Positions 1-9,689 of a stretch of 64,000 nt of DNA are shown here, one piece after another. The DNA comes from Takifugu bimaculatus. Its lineage: Eukaryota > Chordata > Actinopteri > Tetraodontiformes > Tetraodontidae. The stretch covers positions 5,479,481-5,543,480 of the forward strand of contig CP034985.2 in NCBI GenBank assembly GCA_004026145.2. Reading direction: 5' to 3'. Position numbers and translations under genes: made by a program. The number at the start of each line of letters is the position of its first letter. Position 1 is the first letter of the stretch. Below the pieces are notes generated by a model, which ran no database searches, was not told the DNA's origin, and saw only the letters and a list, made by a program, of their open reading frames with translations.

Positions 1-216
1 CGGAACAGACTGGAGCCGAGCAAACAGAACTAAAGCTGACTGGGATGGTGGAACAGATCTGTTCAGGACAGGGACCCAGAATCTGGAGCGAGGAGGTTTT
101 GGAAGTGGACATAACTCAGCTCTAACTGGGAGGGGGAACTCAGCTCGGAACTGGGGGGGTCATGCCTCCGGCCTAAAAAGGGAAGGAGAACACCAGAGGC
201 TGCAGGCTGCTCTAAG
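1..216. repeat. Repeat block RB, partial copy 1
   Basis: This is the 3' part of a block found again, nearly identical, at 11133-11460 and 53324-53651, each time directly before a truncated HTF-B exon. No protein is recognisable. The complete copies begin near an AATAAA signal downstream of HTF-A sequence. The block may be old 3' flank or retroelement remnant; I cannot say which. Confidence 0.7.
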
Positions 217-1922
217 AATCACACTCTCGACCCTAATTCTGTTGAAGCTGACAGCAAGAGGCATGTGTGCAACCGCCTCCCAGACCTCCTGCTCACCGTG
301 GACTGTCTTTTCAACAAGGGCAAACTCCTCAGCAGCAAACACAATAAAGCGGCTTACATGGAGATCATCAAGCTCATCGCCACATCTTACCAGGGTTACG
401 CTAATAAGGTAAAGATGGCACATTTCCTGCCACTGTCTCCTCTTAAATGCTTCTGTTTCACACTAATCTTTGTCCTCCGTACTCCTGCCTGCTTTCTGGA
501 CATCACTCTTTATGGCAGGGGTGGGGAACCTTTTTCATTTCAATTTTTATAAAGTCCGCCGAGGGCCATACTATTATGAACACATACCTAGGGATGCAAA
601 AAAAGACAAAAAAAGTCTATAACCACTGTGTTACTAAGTCTCATGATTGCTGCATTTGAGTTTGAATTATTTATTTAGCACACATGCATATAAAATCACC
701 AAAAAAATAGAATAAAATGACAAACAAGTAAAATATGTTTTCATGATCATACAAAACAATAAAAAAAAGAGGTGCAGAGTTGAGGCAAGAGACCTGTAAG
801 GGCCTGTTCGAGGCCTCTACTCACAAAAACTGCAATACAACAAGATAATCAAGAAAATAAATGAAAAGAAAGAAAGATAAAGACAATAATAACAACAACT
901 AGAAATCACTCGGAGAGCGCAGACCTCCGCCAAGCGCAACAATTCCTGGCATATTGTGATTTCCACCATAAATATTAGTCCCACATATACTTTGACTACA
1001 TATTTAGATTCCTTGACCATAAAAACATACCGTTAGCCACTGGAATCATAACAATATATGTCTTAGTTCAATAGTTATTCACGAAAAAAAATTCACGCTT
1101 TGAAACAATTTTACTTTGTCCGGCGCGAGCGCCTCAGCCGCGGCTACGAGGCACGTTCACGAACTCTCCTTCGGCGTGAGGTTTCAGCTTCGTGGCTATT
1201 AATTCACTCACCACAAAACTTGCACGCGTAATATTCTCTCTGTCGGTACATGGTTGTGTGAAAGCTGCTTGTTGAGCCTCCAAACTCCGGCGAAGAGCGT
1301 TAATTTTATCCAAACTCTTCTGTCCTTTCAACTTGTCGAGTTTAGCCTGTTTCGCGGTGCATTTTTCGTCCGTGTCAATCAGTCCAGCCCACTACGTAGA
1401 TCACATGCTGTGTTCACTGACCCTGACTCGGACGTAACATAACCGTCTGTTTTATCTCAGAAAACGGGAAAACATTTCCTCATGTTACGAAAGAAATTTC
1501 AGGATACGAAAGGCAAAAATACGCTACCGCTGCTACTCGCAGCTCGCGGAGTTTAGCGAACGGTCCCACTGTATAAGTGCACATATAAAATATAAAAATC
1601 TTATTGCGTTGCGGGCCGGTAGAAATGGTCTTGTAGGCCGTATACGGCCCGGAGGCCGGGGGTTCCCCACCCCTGCTTTATGGTAAGCCATGAACTCCTT
1701 ACTCAGATAAATTCAGTCACTCTGGATGTAAATATTGAAACAACAGCATTTCTGTGGATGTTGACAGTCTTTAATCCATGTACTGCATCAAACAACTCTA
1801 ATTTAGCTATTTGTCCACTTCATTTTAGGGTTGCCATTCAACAGAGGATGAAATTTGTGATTTTAGTTACTATTATAGCTGTATTTTTTGTTGTTGTGAT
1901 TACTTCATTAGTACTTGTTTAA
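217..1922 (+). pseudogene. HTF-B fragment 1, split by a hAT element
   Basis: The second conserved HTF-B exon survives only from its HHTFDP region onward. From about 217 it matches the intact gene at 48968-49188 (TVDCLF and NKAAYMEI are visible) up to the GT donor near 410. The 5' half, the first conserved exon and the start exon are absent and replaced by block RB. The terminal exon at 1829-1922 is present and, in one frame, encodes a strongly hydrophobic segment (FVILVTIIAVFFVVVITSLV). A hAT element sits between the two exons. Without a start or the first domain this is most likely a duplicated gene fragment. It could still serve as an alternative 3' end for a transcript entering from outside the window. 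Confidence 0.7.
516..1675. mobile_element. Non-autonomous hAT element
   Basis: The ends are inverted repeats: CAGGGGTGGGGAACC at the left and its reverse complement at the right. An 8-bp target duplication, CTTTATGG, lies at 508-515 and 1676-1683. The paralogous loci at 11757, 49293 and 53948 carry one copy of that octamer and no insert, which proves the boundaries. The 1160 bp contain no transposase-like reading frame, so mobilisation would need a transposase in trans. Confidence 0.93.
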
Positions 1923-2428
1923 CAGTTAGCTAAACAGATCACAGCTTCCCTTAAATGTGTGTAGATTAAAGGGAAAATGCTGCACACAGACCTTCATTAA
2001 AACCGGAGCCACAACTGTCAAAGGTTGACTTTAATCAACTGTTTGATGGATTTTGCTATAAAACGTTAAACACAAATAAATCGTCCTGATTATGTCATGA
2101 TTGTGTGAACTGTGTGAACATTTGTTTCCTGTGTTCAAACCAGCAGCTCTATTTTCATTATTCTGTTAGATTTAGATTAATGACCAAAGGGATATCTGGC
2201 TCCCTCCTCTGGCAGTAGCAGGAATTACAGCTCTTTTCATAAAATACAAAATTAAGATTGTTTTTCTCCCCTGGCGGTAATGGCATGGCCATCTAAACAT
2301 CGCCTGTCTTCCAGTAGATGTAATTGTTTAACTTTATCCTGTTTTAAACGTGTTTCAACGCGTCACCTCTGATTCGCTGGCCGCTCCTCTTCTTCTGTGG
2401 TGCCGAACACGCCTCCAGCCGTTAAAAC
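1923..2428. other. Intergenic region upstream of HTF-A1
   Basis: No coding potential is visible. The stretch is duplicated at 22760-23265 and 49535-50044 with small differences. It is A/T-rich and leads into the ISRE-bearing promoter. Confidence 0.6.
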
Positions 2429-2440
2429 GAAAGTGAAAGA
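2429..2440 (+). promoter_or_regulatory. ISRE-like motif, HTF-A1 distal promoter
   Basis: GAAAGTGAAAGA fits the GAAANNGAAA core bound by IRF and ISGF3 factors. It lies about 35 bp before a likely 5' UTR donor (GTGAGT near 2476) and 420 bp before the first coding exon. The motif is kept at 23266-23277 and 50045-50056 despite other differences nearby. Confidence 0.65.
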
Positions 2441-2848
2441 GTCCTCTGCAGAGATCAAACGTGGATTCGTGTTGAGTGAGTACCGAAGGTCATTCGTAAA
2501 CAAAGTAAGCGTTAAATTAATTTACTTCGATCCGAAAGAAATCAGATTATTAAGATTGATTTGATCATTCTTATGTGTGCATAAGACATGACTGAGGGCA
2601 GGAGACCCTGCCGGACCTCACTTTGGTCGTCTTGGGCGAGGTCACTTGCAGAAAACTTACTTTCTGTTTTTGAATCGTGGTTTCAGGGATCCTGCCCTCT
2701 GATCATTGCTCCTATTTTCTTTGCCAGTCTAAGCTTTTTCAGTAGCAATCTCACTGGTGAATTATTTACAGGTAGTTTTGGGAGCTCAAAATTCTTGGTT
2801 TTGTTCCTTTTCTGAGCTGATTGCATCTTTTCTTTCCCCAACAGAGAC

Positions 2849-5800
2849 ATGGAGAATCTTGGTGAGGAAACCCTTTCAGCTCATAAGGTTTTAAACGATG
2901 TGCATTAAATGTCATGAATTGAATCATTCTGACTTGAAAATGTATCTGTGATTTGAATACTTCATGAGAAGAGAACATGTTTTCATGTCATCTATATTTA
3001 ACTTCTATCTTTGATTCTAATGAGCGTTACACTAACTTTTAAACACTGGTTAACTATATAATGATTCCAGGCATGAACAAAATAATCGGGTCAAAGGCCA
3101 AAGGTAACGGTTTAACATAAGAGTGGAGGAAATGTGATTTTTGTGCTACATGGACAAATGTCAGGTGGTTTATAGAGACTTTTGAGCAATTTGGTATTTT
3201 ACTGATTGTGATGTTTGTGGGCCAATTTCAGTTTTACATATAATTGCATTGCCTGTTTAAAGTTATTTATATTTACATTTGACTTTTAATTCAAAACTAC
3301 ATTTACACTGTATTGTATTATTACTATTGTTGTCAACGTGATGTCAGACACTTTTGTAATATTTTATTGTATTATTACTATTGTTGTCAACGTGATGTCA
3401 GACACTTTTGTAATATTTTATTGTTTTATTACTCTTGTTGTCAACGTGATGTCAGACACTTGCTGAAGGCTCCGTAAGTGACGTCAACTGACCAGCTGAG
3501 GGTGCTGGATCACTGCAGGAATTTAGGCTTTTTCTATCTTTATAGTTAAATAAAACAAAAATTAAGATTCCCATTCTAACTTAATTATACAAGTACTTTA
3601 AAACAACAACGCCTGACGATATCGACTAAAGCTAAAAACCAAAAACCTGGGAGGATCCACAATGTGGCAGCAGCCCGCATCTGTGGGATTGGTGATTGAG
3701 GCCACGTTATTTGAGCAAAGCGAAAGTGAAATCGGTTCTTCTCCACGCAGAGGGACGCGTCCAGACTGGGACTATGTCAGAGACACTACACGCAAACTAT
3801 CAATCGATTTCGTGAGTATTCATTAAACATTCTTACATTGACGAATCCCTGCGAGTGGCCCAACAGCAGATCGTACAATGCATTGGACTTATTCTCCTTT
3901 AAGGTATTTATAGTTGTGTCAGGGGGCCAGTCGTGCAAGTGACGCACTTTGACAATCTTACAAAGTTTCACGTTGGGGTTTCTTTTTGTTGTTTTTGAAT
4001 TCTGCACTAATGTGGATCTTTCTTTCCACCACAGAGACATGGAGAGCGGTGGTGAGGAAACTATTTGTTTTTTGACAACAGACAGTAAATGTCATCAAAT
4101 TCTGAATCAGTTTTTAGTCATAACTTGACAACAATCAATTTGTTGTTTTGGTATTTTATGAGCAATGAAGTATTTTAGCTATATTTAACCTTCAGTTTTA
4201 AAGGAGGTTTAAGTGTTTCCCACTGGTTCATGTCTGCATGATTTCCATCATCAGGTAAAAGTTCAAAGCTGCTCAGGTTGATTTTCCAATAACACACTTC
4301 TTCCTTTCTCTCTTCAGTATCTGGAACAAAGTTCTTTGTCTACGTGGCTTCAGAAACAAAAAACGCTCACATGGAATGGGTTTCCAAAATGAAAAGTGTT
4401 GGACACACTGAAGTGAACATTCAGGAAGATGCAGATTATTATTTGGTTTTCTGTCCAGTCAAATCCCGAATCAAAACAGACATTGACGAGGCCCTGGAGG
4501 GACTCCCAGGTAGCAACTTAAGTGTGAATGTGATGGCTTCTCTATAGGACTAGGTGTTAGAGTCCCGACCTAATCATGGCAAGTGAAAAAGACTTGGATG
4601 GAGTAGGATTGGCACTCATGATTCTGTGGTGTCACCAGCTCGACACATCATCAGTTGTGTGCCTTGGCATCATTAGGTGTTTCAGCCATTTAACACAAGA
4701 CACCCTCCACCAAGGTTGGCCCACCACAGGCTGATCAAACCTGGGTGTGTGTGTTGCACAATGGCACCACATGATCACTTGGCCGCCCACGATATGTCCC
4801 TCCGTTTCAACCACAGCCAGTGACTGCTTTGCTCTGCTGTGGCAGCGAGCTCTTTTACTGCCCTCCGTTGGGCCTGCCCTCTGATGCCCATTTCCTTCAG
4901 GAGCTTTGTGGTGGTTCTGGAAACAAAGCCTCTGCAGCCTACCTCCACAGGCCACACTTTTACACTCCAGCCCCGCCCCTCTGCTTCAGCTGCTAGGTTC
5001 GCATAACGTAGTCTCTTCCGTTCGTATGCCTCCCCGATTGCCTCCCCCCATGGGACAGCGAGCTCCACGATGAAAACGCGCCGACAGGATTTGGACCATA
5101 GGACCAGGTCTGGGCGCAAGTTGGTAACTGCGACTTCAGATGGAAAAATAAGCCTCTGGCTGAGGTCCACCTGCATTTCCCAGTCTCGGGCAACGGTGAG
5201 TGCGCTGAAAAGCTGAAAGCCTCTGAGCCACAACACTGAAGAATATCTTTCCTTCCACATTCAAAAGATTGATCTGGCGAAATTGATCGATGGTTGAAGA
5301 ATTCTTCTCTTTGGGAATCAGGATCCCTCCTGCCCTTCTCCATGCCTTTGGTATTATCCCTTTTTCCCATGCCATTTTCATCAGCTTCCAGAGGTGCCTT
5401 AAGACATCTGGCGTGTTCTTATAAAGCCTATAAGGGACACCATTGGGCCCAGGGGCTGATGCTGCTCTCGCCCGCTTTACTGTGCCCTCAATTTCACTCC
5501 ATGTCGGCGGCCTTGTTTCCATCTGGTGCTCAACTGGTTGGATGGGTGGCATGTCATCTGGGATGCAGGCTGGTACATGTCTTTGATGGTCTGAGTAGGT
5601 CTTCCTCAGGTGCTCCTCTAGTTCCTTTATGGGTGCTTTGAGGGTCCCAAATTTCCCCTTGACAAAGAGGGCTTTCACAAACTTGTAGGGATCTCTGTAG
5701 AAGGAAGTCCTCGCTCGCTCCTTCTTCTTGTGTTGCTTTCTCAAGCATTCAGCTCTTCTCAGTGTTGCCAGACGTTGCTTGAGGTCGCCTTGTAGTGCCT

Positions 5801-7387
5801 CAAGTCCTTTCCTCTCTGCTTCGGCGGCCTTCTTCCACTGTTTTCTCAGACATCTTCTTTCTTTCACAAGCCTTTCAATCTCTTGCTGCCTCCTGGACTT
5901 GAGATGAGCTGGTTCCTTCTGTAACTTAAGGTTCCCGCTTTTCACCCCAAATCTCTCTGCCCCATAGCTGTAGATGATTTCCCCAATCTTGTCGAGCTTC
6001 TTCTCCATGCCTCCTTTCAGGCCTTCCAGGAGGTGCACAAGGTCTATATTAATGGTTTCCCACTACTCTTTTTGGAAGGATTTAGGCCACGAAATTTGAG
6101 GTTTTCGTCCCTCCAGCTTCCTCTCTACTGCTCGGCTGGATGGGCTCTGTGCTCACGTCCATGGGTGGATCCATGCCTAGTTGAGCTTCGTCTGGGGTTC
6201 TGATACCCTGTGGACTGTGGTGATTATCCTGCCACTGGGCTTCAATCGACTTATTTGCCCTACCTCTGAGGAAGTAGTGGTCAATGCGAGGCCCCTCACT
6301 TAGCTCTCTCAGGCACTTTTTCCTACCCTGGTGGATCTTGAGGCCCTTCTCTGATGTTATCTTTTTCCAGCCACAGATGCAGCTCTGTAGCTTGCATTCT
6401 GCCATTGCCGTTGCTCCATTACCTGCCATGCTAAGCTTTTGATTCATTGTCGTTTCCGTTGCAAGGTTCGTTACCGTGTGGTCCGCCAATGAGTCATCTT
6501 CCACCCCCACTCTCGTAGACTCGAGGGGTATTTTTCCTTTCGAGCTCTTTGTAGCAATATTGGGTGGCACCGAATCACTATTTAGTGACCGGCTCCTGCT
6601 AACATGGGTAGCTAGCCCGTGCAGCCCCGGTGGGGTCTATTCCCTCCTGCCAGCAGTCTCTCCTGGCTGTCACCAGGTCTTTCCCCGGTTGTCATCTGCT
6701 CTTTCGCAGCAGTCACTGGTTTTGACACCAGACATCAGACTTCTCTATAGGACTAGGTGTTAGAGTCCCGACCTAATCATGGCAAGTGAAAAAGACTTGG
6801 ATGGAGCTAAATGTAACATGAAGATTCAAAGTTGTTAAAGCTGAAGTGAAAGTGAAACTTACCTTCCTGAGTCACCCTGGTCTTTTCTATGTCTCCAGAT
6901 AATAAAGCAGTAATTCTGGTGGTGATGCATCACACCTTTGATCCTGATCTGGTGATTGTAGAGAGCAGATTACAGGAGCTCCCTAGAAACGTCCGCCTCA
7001 CTGTCGACTCCCTGTTCTATCAAGGCAGGCTCCTCAGGTGTAACTGCAACGATATTGCCTGGAATCAGATCCAGAAAACTTTCAACATTCCTATTCCTGA
7101 AGTAAGTAAACACAAAATGTTTATTAAAGTTGTGCAGGAAGTTGTCTCAGTCCATTAATAACGCTCATTTTTGTCATTTCAGCCATCCTCGACGAAGGCA
7201 GTGGTTGACTGTGAGTACTGTATTATTTATACCTGGATTCTCATACCTGAAAGAACTCTGAAGGCGTCACCATGCTGCTTTTCTTTATCCAGGTCTGGTG
7301 AACCATATGGGAGTGTTGGCAGTCATCTTTGTTTGTATTTTGTTGGTGATTCTTGTCATTGTTATTGTCAAGTACACGGCTGGGTAA
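2849..7387 (+). CDS. HTF-A1, tail-anchored membrane protein of unknown function
   Basis: The coding exons, by GT-AG rules and matching phases, are a start exon at 2849-2861 (MENL) plus optional 3071-3103, or an alternative start at 4039-4051 (MESG), followed by 4318-4509, 6899-7101, 7183-7210 and 7293-7387. The first conserved exon carries TKFFVYVASE and YYLVFCPVKSRIKTDI; the second carries AVILVVMHHTFDPDL and LTVDSLFYQGRLL. The alternating strands and helices suggest a compact alpha/beta domain. The last exon gives a single hydrophobic segment (VLAVIFVCILLVILVIVIV) and a very short tail, and there is no signal peptide, so a C-terminal anchor is likely. I know the family only as uncharacterised teleost proteins. 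All splice phases agree and I see no stop. An R2/NeSL-like element fills the intron at 4510-6898. Confidence 0.72.
3311..3463. repeat. 54-bp tandem repeat, about 2.8 copies
   Basis: Units start at 3311, 3365 and 3419 and share the core TTGTTGTCAACGTGATGTCA. They lie between the two alternative HTF-A1 start exons and are absent from the paralogous introns. The rest of 3104-3721 shows no gene. Confidence 0.85.
3722..3733 (+). promoter_or_regulatory. ISRE-like motif, HTF-A1 proximal promoter
   Basis: GAAAGTGAAATC lies in a sequence with no paralog in the window, upstream of a probable untranslated exon ending near 3812 (TTTC then GTGAGT) and of the alternative start exon at 4039-4051. This gives HTF-A1 a second, independent interferon-type promoter. 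Confidence 0.55.
4775..5260 (-). pseudogene. Restriction-like endonuclease domain of the R2/NeSL-like element
   Basis: The translation contains RPDLVLWS, then FIVELAVPWGEAI, then ERKRLRYANL. This is the PD-(D/E)XK-like pattern with trailing Lys/Arg found at the C terminus of site-specific retrotransposons such as R2 and NeSL. GCRGFVSR and WLWLKRR follow, as in many fish copies. The frame opens without the RT catalytic core, so it is a remnant after an internal deletion. In a live element this domain nicks target DNA to prime reverse transcription. Confidence 0.75.
5136..6038 (-). pseudogene. Partial reverse transcriptase of the R2/NeSL-like element
   Basis: The 300-residue frame has a basic, coiled-coil-like region (RLVKERRCLRKQWKKAAEAE) followed by the start of an RT domain: SAPGPNGVPYRLYK, AWRRAGGILIPKEKN and INLLNVEGKIFFSVVAQRL. 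These match RT motifs 1-2. The frame then leaves the RT, and the catalytic FADD region is not in the window, so the polymerase is broken. It overlaps the endonuclease ORF in another frame, as expected for a deletion that also shifted frame. Confidence 0.75.
6082..6570 (-). pseudogene. N-terminal zinc-finger region of the R2/NeSL-like element
   Basis: This 162-residue frame contains CKLQSCICGWKK followed by KGLKIHQGRKKC, a Cys/His finger of the kind seen at the N terminus of R2, NeSL and related elements, where it helps recognise the target DNA. It is separated from the RT frame by stops between 6038 and 6082. No intact full-length ORF can be traced. Confidence 0.6.
6848..6874 (+). promoter_or_regulatory. 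Intronic ISRE-like plus AP-1 motif pair, HTF-A1
   Basis: GAAAGTGAAACT at 6848-6859 and TGAGTCA at 6868-6874 lie 25-50 bp before the second conserved HTF-A exon. The pair recurs at 24404-24430, 36626-36652, 41352-41378 and 51317-51343. In the copy at 22186 the ISRE is changed to GAAAGTCAAACT. The closeness to the acceptor means intron constraint alone could explain it. Confidence 0.45.
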
Positions 7388-7444
7388 AGGTCAGACGGCT
7401 GGTGGTGTCTGGAAAAGTCCAAACCTCTTTCAAGGACAAAAGGA

Positions 7445-7861
7445 CTGTGAGAAGAATTATTGTAATTATTGTTGTTATTAGTATTATCTTTAAATGCTAT
7501 GATATGTAGATTTTGAGTGTTTGAGGAATGTTGACAGGAAAAGAAGAACATGAGAATGTTTTGTAAAAGTGCTGAAGCTGCTTACAACCAAGCCCAGCAC
7601 CCAGATGTATCCTGTTGGTCAAGATTAGAGAAGTTCGTTAAGATGGGAGAAGATGTCAGAAGGCAATGAGTTATGAGATCCTGTTTAGACACCCATTCTG
7701 TTTGCACCAATAAAAGAGGTGAACGAGCAGCAGACGAGCAGAGTTGAGAGAGGAAGCTTGAACTGCTGCTCAGCTCTCCCTTGCAAGGACTCCAGTTGTT
7801 TGCGTGGCTACTCTGAGTCTAGTGAACGAACAGCGCGGGTGATCAAAACTTCACCCTCACA
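7445..7861 (+). repeat. ERV 5' LTR
   Basis: The 417-bp segment starts TGTGAG and ends CTCACA, a perfect 6-bp inverted terminal repeat. An AATAAA signal lies at 7709-7714. The left edge is fixed by comparison with the uninserted paralogs. No second LTR is present, so its age cannot be estimated from LTR divergence. Confidence 0.82.
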
Positions 7862-7866
7862 AAATT

Positions 7867-7883
7867 TGGTCCTTCGAGCCGGA
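7867..7883 (+). promoter_or_regulatory. ERV primer binding site, tRNA-Tyr type
   Basis: TGGTCCTTCGAGCCGGA is complementary to the 3' end (including CCA) of vertebrate tRNA-Tyr as I remember it, over 17 nucleotides. It lies 5 nt after the LTR end, where minus-strand synthesis is primed. Confidence 0.7.
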
Positions 7884-8343
7884 TCCCAAGACCTGGAGAG
7901 GAGCGCCGTGGGACGACCGAACGCCGAAGTCTGCGCGCAGCCAGAGTCAAAAAGACGTCTGAAGTGAAAGACCTTTCATCACGAGTTGACAGAAGGCCGG
8001 TCTTCGTCCTCCCAGGGCGACCATCTCCAGTGACGGGAAGAAGGCACCAAAACAACTCAGAGAGAAACCATAGAAGCAACGGAGTGAGTACAAGACACGA
8101 AAAGCGCTACACGGAATATACCGCGGCATTACCTGCCTGGTCATCGGGACAGAAGCAGAGGCAAGATACACCCGCCTCCTCGGAGGTAGAAGCTTGGTGG
8201 ATACTCTCCTGATTAAAAAAGAGGGGTTATAAGGCCATGGCGGAGGGACTGAACTAGATATCCAGTAGGGATTGAGGGTTGTTCAGTCGGAGACCAGAAA
8301 TCTCCACCCAAATACATAAAAACTGATCAAATAAAGTGCAAAC

Positions 8344-9037
8344 ATGGGCAACCAACATTCCACAAAAGGTGCTGGATTCAAAATCCCAGCATCATGTAAA
8401 CACATGGAAGATAAATATCCAGGTTCATGCTCATATGTTCAACTGTGGGTGACTAAGTTCGATTGGGACGGTAACTTAGACAGGCCAGGCAATATTATAA
8501 AATTAAAAGAACCAGAAGGTCCCTACCAACAGCAGTTAAAGCAAGCTATACATGGGGGATCGAAACCAGAGATAAAAACCTGGGTAGAGAGACAATTAGT
8601 TGATTTGAACCTGTTCCCTAAACCGCTATGAACAACATGCTATGCATGCTGAAAGACAATGCCAAAAGAGTAAGAATCAATTCCCAGGCATGTTTTTCAA
8701 TGCCAACCCTTTCCCAAGCCGAGGCCGAGGGCGTGGACGAGGCCGAGGCGGAAGGGGAGGAGGAGGCAATTCCCGTGAAAATGATCAGTGTCATTATTGT
8801 AAAAATTATGGACACTGGGAACGTGACTGCAGAAAGAAACAACGTGACCAGAGATACAATAGAGGACAGCAGCAAGGTTCTAGAACCGGAAAAGGTGTCA
8901 CAAAAATTAAAACAAATCAGGGCACAAAATTTGACCAATTGGAAAAAGATGACTTAGAAACCATCTTCCTGTTTGCTGAAGGCAAACCAGAAATACAACT
9001 GACCGTGTTAGGCAGTTCTTTAACATTCTGCAGGTAA
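8344..9037 (+). pseudogene. ERV gag remnants (matrix start and nucleocapsid)
   Basis: A 95-residue frame at 8344-8631 begins MGNQ, a glycine-2 context typical of N-myristoylated matrix proteins, and then stops. A second frame at 8642-9037 carries a Gly/Arg-rich stretch and a single CCHC zinc knuckle, CHYCKNYGHWERDC, as in nucleocapsid. The capsid region expected between them is missing, so Gag is internally deleted and split. It then runs toward the protease region. No infectious capacity is implied. Confidence 0.75.
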
Positions 9038-9039
9038 AT

Positions 9040-9671
9040 CAGTAATTAGAGATCCAATAGCCCTAAAGCCAACCTCTACACAGATTTTTGTGAGATCAGC
9101 AAATGGTCTCGTAACCAAAGAAAGAATGTCAGTTCCTGTAGATGTTTGTGACCCTGTAAGTGGAATCGCACTTAAAGCTCCTTTTGTGATCTCCACCACG
9201 TCCCGTAAATCTATTAGGAAGACATCTTATCTCTCAGCTCCAGTTGATGATTCGTACCACAATCAAGCTGACCTGCATGTAACCATGCACGTGGAGCGCA
9301 CTGGTGGATTCTGTAAATCAGACTCACACGGCACACCGAGCTATGCAGAGCAGTTTGCTAAACTTAAAGATCCACAAATGATTATGCATCTATATGTGTG
9401 TGGTCAGACAGCTGTCTGCACGGCAGGAAGTTTTTCCGTCGAAGCAGCAGCGCTATTCAAAGTGTCAGGCTCTGTACCACATGTTTCTATTGCTAAACCG
9501 CTTAAGAAAAGATGGCAAGACTTGGGATGTGACGTAAAACACTGGAGCAGCCTGCCCTATAGGCCTAAGGGTGAGGTTGATTTTAATGATCAGTTCCAGG
9601 TGTGGCGTATTCCCCTTAAAACATGGTTGCTGACACATCCAGCAACGCACCTCACAGACCAGAGTTCATGA
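9040..9671 (+). pseudogene. ERV protease-region remnant
   Basis: After a stop at about 9037 the sequence resumes in another frame and then as a 193-residue ORF (9090-9671). Its start resembles the downstream part of a retroviral protease. The catalytic Asp-Thr/Ser-Gly motif is not visible, so it lies in or next to a deletion that also shifted frame. The rest (for example SVPHVSIAKPLKKRWQDLG) I cannot place with confidence; it may be spliced together from other parts of the element by deletion. Confidence 0.5.
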
Positions 9672-9689
9672 GAAGAAAACATCTTCCTC

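Larger units (their letters stand above)
4537..6806 (-). mobile_element. R2/NeSL-like non-LTR element with flanking 67-bp direct repeats
   Basis: The 2270-bp insert sits in the HTF-A1 intron. The paralogous introns (24358, 36583, 51269) read straight through the site. Identical 67-bp sequences lie at 4537-4603 and 6740-6806 in direct orientation, with GATGG at both junctions as a possible target duplication. The minus strand encodes, in order, an N-terminal zinc-finger region, a partial reverse transcriptase and a restriction-like endonuclease, with the RT core missing. It is a degraded, inactive copy. Terminal direct repeats are unusual for this class. Confidence 0.82.

Noticed and set aside
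160..423. Minus-strand 87-residue ORF repeated at 11404, 48883 and 53595
   Set aside because: Antisense shadow of the HTF-B second exon; it is conserved only because the exon is duplicated.
2588..2815. 75-residue plus ORF MTEGRRPCRTSLW, repeated at 23425 and 50204
   Set aside because: Lies in the 5' UTR/intron before the HTF-A start exon. Open in three copies, but they are near-identical duplicates; no splice or domain evidence.
7867..7883. A tRNA-Tyr gene
   Set aside because: Only 17 bases complementary to the tRNA 3' end directly after an LTR; this is a primer site, not a tRNA gene.
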